Shown: positions 15,001-27,000 of the stretch, piece by piece | Position numbering within the stretch: position 1 is the first letter of the stretch | How the letters are laid out: each line of letters begins with the position of its first letter | Source: Pararge aegeria | Taxonomy: Eukaryota; Arthropoda; Insecta; Lepidoptera; Nymphalidae | Assembly: GCF_905163445.1 (NCBI RefSeq) | Contig: NC_053190.1 | Coordinates: forward strand, 6,078,501 to 6,142,500 | Direction of reading: 5' to 3' | Length of the DNA stretch: 64,000 bases | Program-made: the position numbers and the translations under genes | The notes under the pieces: generated by a model | Seen by the model: the letters and a program-made list of their open reading frames with translations, nothing else | What the model was told of the DNA's origin: nothing | Databases searched by the model: none

Positions 15001-18000
15001 TTGATAAAACACTACTAACACTATAACATAATTAAAATTCAAGCCTAGAACTCTCGTACTTTAGACTGCATATCACATGTCAATATTTTAATATCGAAAA
15101 ATTAGATTACTTGGTTTGTTTTTTTTTTAAGAAACCCATCTTACAGCCTAAAACTCTTTTGTTTCCGATAGAACACTACTTACACTAAAACATAATTAAA
15201 ATTGAAGCCTAGAACACTCGTACTTTAGACTGCATATCACACGTAAATATTTTAATGTCTAAAAAATTAAATTACAGAGTGTATAATTTTTTTTGGCAAC
15301 CCTATAGACCACACAGCCTAGAACTCTTTAATTTTTGATAAACCACTTCCTACACTATGACACAATTAAAATTCAAGCCTAGAACACTCGTACTTTAGAC
15401 TGCATATCACACGTCAATATTACATAATACACGTCGCACTAGCCGGCGAGTTCTGGTATAAGTATGATGGCCTCAGAAGCAAACGCGAATCCGCCACTTC
15501 AAGAACTAAAATAACACCCCATCTTATTATATACACAACATGTGGTACCAGAAATGCCCAATAATAATTTACATGAAGCCATAGTCATGCCATCTGAGCC
15601 GAAAAGCTGGACAAAAAAAAAACAGAAAATTGATAATTAAATAAGCTTACCTGTAAGTGAAATTCAATCATAATTATACGAAGGGGATTAGTTAACCTAA
15701 CTTATATATACTTATATAGATGTAGTCTCACATTTGAGTCGCCACTGCTGAACACTATTTTTGAGAAAACATTTCATATATGTGTGCAGATATTTTTTAA
15801 TTTTCTTTGTGGGTAGGAAGTACTTTTGCTTGTCGGTCCACCTTTGGGACAACTTATTCCTTTTAGAGTTATGTATCAATATTTTCGGAACTTCTCTAGG
15901 GTATAATACCCTGGGTGGGAGGAAATAACTAATCCCCTTCGGACAAGGCACCTTCGTATAATTATGATTGAATTTCACTAACAGGTAAGCTCATTTAATC
16001 ATCAATTATATATCAGTGCCTTGTCCTTATGGATTAGTTAACCTAACTTATATATACTTATATGTATACTTTTGGAGCAAGTTCCGAAAATAATTACTTA
16101 CAACTAGGCTACGTTAATGTTGTACTCAACCAGCCTGGATAAGTTACTTATGTAGTCCAAGAAAGTAAGAAAAATTAAACTTAAGTGACTGTATTTATGA
16201 TAATAAAATATAATAATCTTTAGTTCCTCCTATAATAATTTTATTATTATGAATAAACCTTATTATAAAAAACAAGGTTCAACAATGAATCGATAGCAAA
16301 GTATTTAATTTTATTATTAAATTAAGTTCTCTTTTAATCGTTGTTAACTACTTGTATTTTTAATGTGTTAGTAGTGTTCTATCGGAAACAAAAGAGTTCT
16401 AGGCTGTGTGGAATATAGGGTTGCCAAAAATAATTAAACTTTCTGTTATGTAATTTTTTCGATATTAAAATATTGACGTGTGATATGCAGTCTAAAGTAC
16501 GAGTGTTCTAGGCTTGAATTTTAATTATGTTATAGTGTTAGTAGTGTTCTATCGGAAACTGAAGAGTTCTAGGCTGTGTGGAATATCGGGTTGCCAAAAA
16601 TAAATAAACTTTCTGTTATGTAATTTTTTCGATATTAAAATATTGACGTGTGATATGCAGTCTAAAGTATGTGTGTTCTAGGCTTCAATTTTAATTGTGT
16701 TATAGTGTAAGAAGTGTTCTATCAGTAATTAAAGAGTTCTAGGCTGTGTGGAATATAGGGTTGCCAAAAATAATTAAACTTTCTATTATGTAATTTTTTC
16801 GATATTAAAATATTGACGTGTGATATGCAGTCTAAAGTACGAGTGTTCTAGGCTTGAATTTTAATTATGTTATAGTGTTAGTAGTGTTTTATCAAAAATT
16901 AAAGAGTTCTAGGCTGTGTGAATTATAGGGTTGCCAAAAATAATTAAACTTTCTGTTATGTAATTTTTTCGATATTAAAATATTGACGTGTGATATGCAG
17001 TCTAAAGTACGTGTGTTCTAGGCTTGAATTTTAATTATGTTTTAGTGTAAGTAGTGTTCTATCGGAAACGAAAGAGTTTTAGGCTGTAGGATGGGTTTCT
17101 TAAAAAAATACAAACCAAGTAATCTAATTTTTCGATATTAAAATATTGACATGTGATATGCAGTCTAAAGTACGAGAGTTCTAGGCTTGAATTTTAATTA
17201 TGTTATAGTGTTAGTAGTGTTCTATCGGAAACTGAAGAGTTCTAGGCTGTGTGGAATATAGGGTTGCCAAAAATAATTAAACTTTCTGTTATGTAATTTA
17301 TTCGATATTAAAATATTGACGTGTGATATGCAGTCTAAAGTACGAGTGTTCTAGGCTTCAATTTTAATTATGTTTTAGTGTAAGTAGTGTTCTATCGGAA
17401 ACAAAAGAGTTCTAGGCTGTAGGATGGGTTTCTTAAAAAAAATACAAATCAAGTAATCTAATTTTTCGATATTAAAATATTGACGTGTGATATGCAGTCT
17501 AAAGTACGAGTGTTCTAGGCTTGAATTTTAATTATGTTATAGTGTTAGTAGTGTTCTATCGGAAACTGAAGAGTTCTAGGCTGTGTGGTCTATAGGGTTG
17601 CCAAAAAAAATTATACTTTCTGTTATTTAATTTTTTAGACATTAAAATATTGACGTGTGATATGCAGTCTAAAGTACGAGTGTTCTAGGCTTCAATTTTA
17701 ATTATGTTTTAGTGTTAGTAGTGATCTATCGGAATTTAAAGAGTTCTAGGCTGTAGGATGGGTTTCTTAAAAAAAATTCAAATCAAGTAATCTAATTTTT
17801 CGATATTAAAATATTGACGTGTGATATGCAGTCTAAAGTACGAGAGTTCTAGGCTTGAATTTTAATAATGTTATAGTGTTAGTAGTGTTTTATCAAAAAT
17901 TAAAGAGTTCTAGGCTGTGTGGAATATAGGGTTGCCAAAAATAAATAAACTTTCTGTTATGTAATTTTTTCGATATTAAAATATTGACGTGTGATATGCA

Positions 18001-21000
18001 GTCTAAAGTACAAGTGTTCTAGGCTTGAATTTTAATTGTGTTATAGTGTAAGAAGTGTTTTATCAAAAATTAAAGAGTTCTAGGCTGTGTTGTCTATAGG
18101 GTTGCCAAAAATAATTAAAGTTTCTGTTATGTAATTTATTCGATATTAAAATATTGACGTGTGATATGCAGTCTAAAGTACGAGTGTTCTAGGCTTGAAT
18201 TTTATTTGTGTCATAGTGTAGGAAGTGGTTTATCAAAAATTAAAGAGTTCTAGGCTGTGTGGTCTATAGGGTTGCCAAAAAAAATTATACACTCTGTTAT
18301 TTAATTTTTTAGACATTAAAATATTTACGTGTGATATGCAGTCTAAAGTACGAGTGTTCTAGGCTTCAATTTTAATTATGTTTTAGTGTAAGTAGTGTTC
18401 TATCGGAAACAAAAGAGTTTTAGGCTGTAGGATGGGTTTCTTAAAAAAAATACAAACCAAGTAATCTAATTTTTCGATATTAAAATATTGACATGTGATA
18501 TGCAGTCTAAAGTACGAGAGTTCTAGGCTTGAATTTTAATTATGTTATAGTGTTAGTAGTGTTTTATCAAAAATTAAAGAGTTCTAGGCTGTGTGGAATA
18601 TAGGGTTGCCAAAAATAATTAAACTTTCTGTTATGTAATTTTTTCGATATTAAAATATTGACGTGTGATATGCAGTCTAAAGTACGTGTGTTCTAGGCTT
18701 GAATTTTAATTGTGATATAGTGTAAGAAGTGTTCTATCAGTAATTAAAGAGTTCTAGGCTGTGTGGTCTATAGGGTTGCCAAAAATAATTATACTTTCTG
18801 TTATTTAATTTTTTCGATATGAAAATATTGACGTGTGATATGCAGTCTAAAGAACGAGTGTTCTAGGCTTGTATTTTAATTATGTTATAGTGTTAGTAGT
18901 GTTCTATCGGAAACAAAAGAGTTCTAGGCTGTGTGGAATATAGGGTTGCCAAAAATAATTAAACTGTCTGTTATGTAATTTTTTCGATATTTAAATATTG
19001 ACGTGTGATATGCAGTCTAAAGTACGAGTGTTCTAGGCTTGAATTTTAATTATGTTATAGTGTTAGTAGTGTTCTATCGGAAACAAAAGAGTTCTAGGCT
19101 GTGGTATGTCAAGGGTTTCTAAAAAAAAATATAACTCAAGTAATAAATTTTTTCTGAAATTTAAATATTGACGTGTGATATGCAGTCAAAAGTACGAGTG
19201 TTCTAGGCTTGAATTTTAATTATGTTATATTGTTAGTAGTGTTCTATCGGAAACAAAAGAGTTCTAGGCTGTGGTATGTCAAAGGTTTCAAAAAAAATAC
19301 AACTCAAGTAATAAAATTTTTCTGAAATTTAAATATTGACGTGTGATATGCAGTCTAAAGTACGAGTGTTCTAAACTTGAATTTTAATTGTGTTGTAGTG
19401 TTAGTAGTGTTTTATCAAAAATTAAAGAGTTCTAGGCTGTGTGGAATATAGGGTTGCCAAAAATAATTAAACTTTCTGTTATGTAATTTATTCGATATTA
19501 AAATATTGACGTGTGATATGCAGTCTAAAGTACAAGTGTTCTAGGCTTGAATTTTAATTGTGTTATAGTGTAAGAAGTGTTTTATCAAAAATTAAAGAGT
19601 TCTAGGCTGTGTTGTCTATAGGGTTGCCAAAAATAATTAAACTTTCTGTTATGTAATTTATTCGATATTAAAATATTGACGTGTGATATGCAGTCTAAAG
19701 TACGAGTGTTCTAGGCTTCAATTTTAATTATGTTTTAGTGTAAGTAGTGTTCTATCGGAAACAAAAGAGTTCTAGGCTGTAGGATGGGTTTCTTTAAAAA
19801 AAATACAAACCAAGTAATTTAATTTTTCGATATTAAAATATTGACGTGTGATATGCAGTCTAAAGTACGAGTGTTCTAGGCTTGAATTTTAATTATATTA
19901 TAGTGTTAGTAGTGTTCTATCGGAAACAAAAGAGTTCTAGGCTGTGTGGAATATAGGGTTGCCAAAAATAATTAAACTTTCTGTTATGTAATTTATTCGA
20001 TATTAAAATATTGACGTGTGCTATGCAGTCTAAAGTACGAGTGTTCTAGGCTTGAATTTTAATTGTGTTATAGTGTTAGTAGTGTTCTATCGGAAACAAA
20101 AGAGTTCTAGGCTGTGGTATGTCAAGGGTTTCTAAAAAAAAATATAACTCAAGTAATACATATTTTCTGAAATTTAAATATTGACGTGTGATATGCAGTC
20201 TAAAGTACGAGTGTTCTAGGCTTGAATTTTAATTGTGTCATAGTGTAGGAAGTGGTTTATCAAAAATTAAAGAGTTCTAGGCTGTGTGGTCTATAGGGTT
20301 GCCAAAAAAAATTATACACTCTGTTATTTAATTTTTTAGACATTAAAATATTTACGTGTGATATGCAGTCTAAAGTACGAGTGTTCTAGGCTTCAATTTT
20401 AATTTTGTTTTAGTGTTAGTAGTGATCTATCGGAATTTAAAGAGTTCTAGGCTGTAGGATGGGTTTCTTAAAAAAAATACAAATCAAGTAATCTAATTTT
20501 TCGATATTAAAATATTGACGTGTGATATGCAGTCTAAAGTACGAGTGTTCTAGGCTTGAATTTTAATTATGTTATAGTGTTAGTAGTGTTCTATCGGAAA
20601 CTGAAGAGTTCTAGGCTGTGTGGAATATAGGGTTGCCAAAAATAATTAAACTTTCTGTTATGTAATTTTTTCGATATTAAAATATTGACGTGTGATATGC
20701 AGTCTAAAGTATGTGTGTTCTAGGCTTCAATTTTAATTGTGTTATAGTGTAAGAAGTGTTCTATCAGTAATTAAAGAGTTCTAGGCTGTGTGGTCTATAG
20801 GGTTGCCAAAAAAAATTATACTTTCTGTTATTTAATTTTTTAGACATTAAAATATTGACGTGTGATATGCAGTCTAAAGTACGAGTGTTCTAGGCTTGAA
20901 TTTTAATTATGTTATAGTGTAAATAGTGTTCTATCGGAAACAAAAGAGTTCTAGGCTGTGTGGAATATAGGGTTGCCAAAAATAATTAAACTTTCTGTTA

Positions 21001-24000
21001 TGTAATTTTTTCGATGTTAAAATATTGACGTGTGATATGCAGTCTAAAGTACGAGTGTTCTAGGCTTGAATTTTAATTATGTTATAGTGTTAGTAGTGTT
21101 CTATCGGAAACAAAAGAGTTCTAGGCTGTGTGGAATATAGGGTTGCCAAAAAAAATTATACTTTCTTTTATTTAATTTTTTAGACATTAAAATATTGACG
21201 TGTGATATGCAGTCTAAAGTACGAGTGTTCTAGGCTTGAATTTTAATTATGTTATAGTGTTAGTAGTGTTCTATCGGAAACAGAAGAGTTCTAGGCTGTG
21301 TGAAATATAGGGTTGCCAAAAATAATTAAACTTTCTGTTATGTAATTTATTCGATATTAAAATATTGACGTGTGATATGCAGTTTAAAGTACGTGTGTTC
21401 TAGGCTTGAATTTTAATTGTATTATAGTGTATGAAGTGTTTTATCAGTAATTAAACAGTTCTAGGCTGTGTGGTCTATAGGGTTGCTAAAAAAAATTATA
21501 CTTTCTGTTATTTAATTTTTTAGACATTAAAATGTTGACGTGTGATATGTACTCTAAAGTACGAGTGTTCTAGGCTTCAATTTTAATTATGTTTTAGTGT
21601 TAGTAGTGATCTATCGGAATTTTAAGAGTTCTAGGCTGTCGGGTCTATAGGGTTGCCAAAAAAAAATTATACTTTCTGTTATTTAATTTTTTAGACATTA
21701 AAATATTGAAGTGTGATATGCAGTCTAAAGTACGTGTGTTCTAGGCTTGAATTTTTATCGTGTTATAGTGTAAGTAGCGTTCTATCAGAAATTTAAGAGT
21801 TTTTAGCTGTGAGGTTTAATGGGTTTTCAAAAAAATTATTCCTCATATAATTCTTTTGGATTGAAAATATTGACGTCTGATATGCAGTCTCGAATAACAG
21901 TGTTTGAGGCTTGGTTTTATGTTATGTTTCAGGCGTTATGATGCTTCAACAGAAACAAAAGAGTTCTTACCCCTTTAATAGGTAGGGTTTTCAAAAACAA
22001 ATGTTTTGTATTATTTTATGTAATTATTTAAGAAAATAAATTTTCATGTTTGTTGTGGTGACTCTGAAACTTGATTTATAAGAACTTTAATATTTTTTTA
22101 TTATAGTTTATATACTGATGTGTGAGAAAGAAAAGAGTTTCGAGAGAGTACGGGTCTAAAAAATGTTTTATTCAAAGGTCTTTGTGTACGATAGGATGTT
22201 TAGGGTTATTTTCTTTAAGTATTTTTTTTTCAGTATTTACGACAGAACTATTATTAAAAAGTATCAGGAACTATAGATCTAAGCTGCATGCGTCCAGAAC
22301 AAGCATCAAATTTTGATTTGCTCGAAAATGATCTGCTATCGGAAGTTAGCAGATCATTTTTTGACACCCTTTTTTTGGGGGTAAAAACGCCAGAACTATT
22401 CGTAAAAATCATCAGGAACTCTAGAACTCAGCTGCATGCGAAGAGAACTCCGTTTTATTTTTGATCTGCTGGCAAATGCTCTGCTAACTTCACCTACACC
22501 TACAATACCTACTGATTATTACAACACCGCTGTAGGTATATTTAACTATGATAACAGGAAACGTATTTGTCTAATTTCAGACTGATTAAAGTAGGGTCTC
22601 AACCAGAGTTTACGTGGACCTATGTTTTACTGTTTTTGTCCGTCTGTCAGTCTTATGTAAATAAATTAAAGAACATTATTTAAAGAAACAAGCGGTGAAT
22701 GTACTGGCACTTCTAACTCTTCAAAGTTTTTCATTTAAATATCACTTGCTTCAACTGTGAATTAAAACATCGTGAGGAAACCTACTTGCCTGGGAAGTCA
22801 TAATGTTCCCAAAACTGTGTAAAGTCCACCAACCCGCACTTTGCCGACGTGGTAGACTACGGCCTAAACCCTTTAGGGTGGGCCCTAGTCACCCGCTAAT
22901 GGGTTGATAATGACGATGATGATTATAAGTCATTAAAAACGATCTTAAAATGACCTACAATACGATCAACATATCTGCTAAATACATAACTTCAGCTATT
23001 TTTATTAGATAACTACCTATCGTAGGTAAATCAAAATAATACACTCAAAAGATAAAATATGTTTAAGTGTCGTTTGCATAATATTATAATAGTTTAAGGC
23101 TAATATGTTTTAGACGTAACGACGAATTTTCACTAATCTTTCAACTTTACACGCACACTGATGCATGTATCGATACAGTGCTGTCACGCACACTTCAATT
23201 AATGATGGCCGCGTTAGCATGGTCCATGCATCCCATATATGTACCTAAATAAGTGGTTAAAGGAATGATTTATTACTGTTTCCTAGGTAGGTACCTCTAC
23301 ATAGATTATACCTACCTAAACTCGTCCCCGAGTCGCTAACCGATATCGGCCACTGTGGTCCATCCCCAAAAAGATGTTTGTGTTGATGTTTGTTGATGTA
23401 CAAGTGTGTAAGCAAACAGCGGTGCGCTCTCTTTTCCCTCATCCCATAGTCTAATGGGACGGAGCTCCGATACAACCTAAAAGAAATATCTTCTCTTCGA
23501 GGCACAGTTCCTAAACACCGGGCTAGTAATTCGATTTTATTGATAAAAAAACCCAATACTCTTACCCGGGAATCGAGCTCAGGACCCCTTGATCTGCGGT
23601 CGAACATGCTCGCCACTAGATTGGTCAAGGCAGTGAGTCTTACGACTCAAATAAACAACACTAATTCCACCAAAAACCCAAAGTCAATCAGTACATTTGT
23701 TTACGTCGTCTCTTGTTTATAAATTTCCCTCTGACTATAGAGTCTATGATGAGTACAAATAACTCGAATACGGATACAATCAATGCCAGTAGGCACTTAA
23801 TACTTTCAGGAAGTCAATAAGTCTACATTCCTTCCTGCAAGTTTTACAACAGTCAATTACAATATTGCATTTCGCGAGTTGTGAAGTAGGTAGGTACCTA
23901 CGCGCCGTTATCAATGAATAGACGATTGTGAATTACCACGTGATAAATAAACATCTTATTCATATCATTAACGGCTTACGGTTCCGATTAAATTATGTAT

Positions 24001-27000
24001 AAAATTATAAAGAACATTGCATTAGATATATCAAGCTAATCTAAGCGTTGGTATTCTCATCTGTTTTGTATTAATGTTTAACAATGTTATCTAATAATTA
24101 GCAATTAAAACTAAGAAACAACCATTTCTTTGTATGAGCTGTAATAATATACGCATTGTTGTAATATCGTAGAACACCTGTATATTAATAACTTATTATA
24201 TTAGAGGCCATACTATCTAATTTTTTTTTTTTTTAGATACAGTCCTTTTATAGAACAACCGCACACGTGTCTGTATAGACAACCAAGGCTCCAATTTAGA
24301 CCAGGCAACCCCAAGTGTAAGTCATTGTCAATCAGTAAACGGACCTTCGGTGCGGTGCATATTTGAGAAGATGGGCAATACATACATTATTGTCAAGGCT
24401 GAAAAGTAAACAGTATATTTCTATATGAGTGGAGTTAAAAGTCTAAGCGGCTTTAGGTTTCTAGATTTAGGTAGATACAATCGATATAAGTTGAAATAAA
24501 TTAATTTTACCTCCGTATTTTTCGTATTTATTTTGTTCGTTTTCCTTTAAGCAAAGCTACTCAACAATGCAATATAGCTGCCAAAGAGTATACAAACACC
24601 GAGTTGCCTAGCCATGATGCTGTAAAATATGGATTTCCAGAAAGCATTGTTGTCAGGCTTGTTCGAAATTAAGTAATTAAGTATTGATTTTGGGTCAAAT
24701 TAAAGTTCTGTTCATACGTTCGTACCTAGACGGTAATTTAATATTTTGTGTGTTCTTTATTCGAATTTCATTAAACTTTTCCGCTCATGTGTGAGTAAAA
24801 TAATTTTTTTAGCCACGTGGACCTACCTCAATATACTCGGCAACAGATATTATGGCTGATGTGAACTCCTAAGGTTTTAAACTCCATCTGTATTTTAATA
24901 TTTCCGCCACATAAAACTTCAAAGCAAGAGTGAAACACGCTCATCCTTGAGTTCATCACTGCTGTCCTTCAGGCATGATCGTCGTCAAGCCTCAACCTAG
25001 TAGTTAAAGATTTCAAAAATACTTGCATATACTTGAGCTGGTGCCAGAACAAAGCCAACACAAAGGCCAGACAGTAATCTGCCCAGCAAGACGAGTGGGA
25101 AGTTCGCTGCGAAGCCGAGTACAAGCCAGCTAGCCGCCCAAAGCGGTGCTGTCAACTGTAGGGTGCGTTTTCTGCCCGCCTGCTGCATCAGTGGTCCGGA
25201 GCACATGCTGCCTACAAACGCACCCAGTGGTGGGATTGCTCCTGCAAACAGAACAAAGACCAGCATCATTACACACCACGCTAAGTGAAAGAGTTCTGGC
25301 TACAAACACTTGCAACGACCAATCACTAGGAACACCTCTTCAAGGAAGGGTTTTCTGGCGTAGATGAAAAGGCAAGACCATTTCGCGGTGTCCAACCTGT
25401 GTTCGGCGTTTACTCTAAGAAGTGATTGGTGACACGCAGGACGCAAAATAAAACGCGACTACGGACGCACCTTGGACGCCTTGACGTTAGCTTTCCATTA
25501 TTTCTTTCAAATAGACGGCTAAATGAAAACTCACAGAAGTGGACACCCTTTTAAAGAAAAAAAACTTTAAGCAACCGACTTCAGTAAACACTATAGGAGC
25601 GAAACACTCTTACAAACTAATGAAAAATAGTTTCGAATTGAAATTCAAACAACACACTGAACTTGGCTATTGAATATACCATTTAAGGAATAGCCCTTTA
25701 TCAGACCCTGGCTTGGTGGTAATAAGAGAACCTGGAGAGAATACCATATCAAGCAATATAATAATTTTTTTAATTCTGACCGGGATACTGAAACATAAAA
25801 AGATGAAACAATTTCAGTCGAACTTTATACCTCCACTTTTTTTAAATGGCTTTAATCTAATATAAATAGCTTAAGAGGTGGTTCATGCTTACCAATCCAT
25901 GATTTCTGTTCGCTGCTCTGTATAAGGTCGGAATCTAAGTTTTCTATCGATGGGATCGCTGACGCCGAGTACCCTCTGACCAGTCCGATGATAAGAAAAG
26001 CCAGTGATGCGCCGAAGGTCAGCCATAACTGAAACAATTTATTAATATATTTACTTTATTTGTGCAACCCAAAAGTAAAGGACATTTACAGGAAGAGAAG
26101 AAACTTAAAAAGTAGAATACGAAAGGCGGCCGTATTGCTTAGTAGCATCTCTTCCAGGCAACTAGGATTACCGAAGGATAACCGAAAGAAAAGCGAATGG
26201 TGGGGTTAAAGAACAATGAATAAGGTGGGATTTAGAGAATTTAGTCGTTAGTGTGATATCTCTGTTACGTTACTCGCAGAAAACCCACGCATCGACATCC
26301 ACAATGTTTTTATTACTACGATCCGCACTGAAGACCACAATAGGTTTATTATTCTCATTAGCCTAATTAATGTCTGCTGTTTAATTAATGTTTTATATTA
26401 TAACTATTCATAGCATAAGCAGATGGCCCACCTGATGGCAGTGGCAAACCATCGCCTACAAATAAACCGACACTTCAAAGGGCATGCAAGGAACACGTCC
26501 GACAAAATGCCGTCCTGAGTCCATCAACCTGAAGTGTTGCCATTTGTATGGTAGTCAAGATATTTTTTATTTCATTGGAGGCTAGCCCATGACTGCAATC
26601 TCATGTGGTGGTATGTGATGATGCCGTCTTAGATAGGCTAATCTGTTAGCAATTGAATTTAGCCCATTCCCAACCACACGCTCTGTCTGTGTCTTTGTCT
26701 GTTTAAAGTTGGTAGCCAAAGCCAAAGCCTCCCACCAGAACAGACCAGGGAAATATTGCCCCTATGGAGAATCAAACCCGGGATCTCCCACTTAAAACCA
26801 CAACGCTCACCGTTGAACCAGAGGTAATTGTTATATGCATACCTAGTTTAAAATATAATACGAAGTTTTCGGTGGCATTCTGTGACTCGTAGATCCCACA
26901 ATTACATACGGCATGCAAGACAGAAAAATCTCCGTCTTCGGTCGCAACAAAAGTCTGCTTAAATGCTTACCAATTTCGTTAATTCAGAAGATAAGTAAAA

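Larger units (their letters stand above)
7831..22499. mobile_element. Giant foldback-type DNA transposon (non-autonomous) with satellite-array arms
   Basis: Element of 14,669 bp lying in the transporter intron between coding exons 3 and 4. Both ends read GTGTAGGTGAAGTTAGCAGA inward as perfect inverted repeats. It is bounded by identical 9-bp direct repeats CTACAATAC (7822-7830 and 22500-22508), a target-site duplication. Each arm has a ~0.5 kb unique terminal segment (7831-8340 and 21990-22499), apparently identical between arms where compared, then a long array of ~170-bp monomers: forward at 8360-15421, reverse complement at 16356-21970. The core (15422-16355) has no recognisable transposase. 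The architecture (long inverted repeats built from tandem subrepeats, 9-bp duplication) matches Drosophila FB-type foldback elements, which mobilise through a Mutator-like transposase. hAT and Merlin (8-9 bp) remain possible. Superfamily assignment is inference; that the unit transposed as a whole follows from the duplication plus inverted ends. Confidence 0.85.

Noticed and set aside
8360..21970. Regularly spaced repeats suggesting a CRISPR array
   Set aside because: Monomers are ~170 bp, contiguous and related along their whole length, with no unique spacers, in an intron-rich animal genome.
7831..22499. Assembly artefact (false palindrome) as explanation of the inverted arms
   Set aside because: The arms differ in length and monomer order, the core is unique, and the 9-bp duplication sits exactly at the inverted ends. 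Long reads would settle it finally.
25033..25241. GT donor (GTATAT) for transporter exon 3
   Set aside because: In frame, but it would remove the conserved Val-Tyr. The GCAAGT site six bases on fits the family better. Kept open as an alternative.
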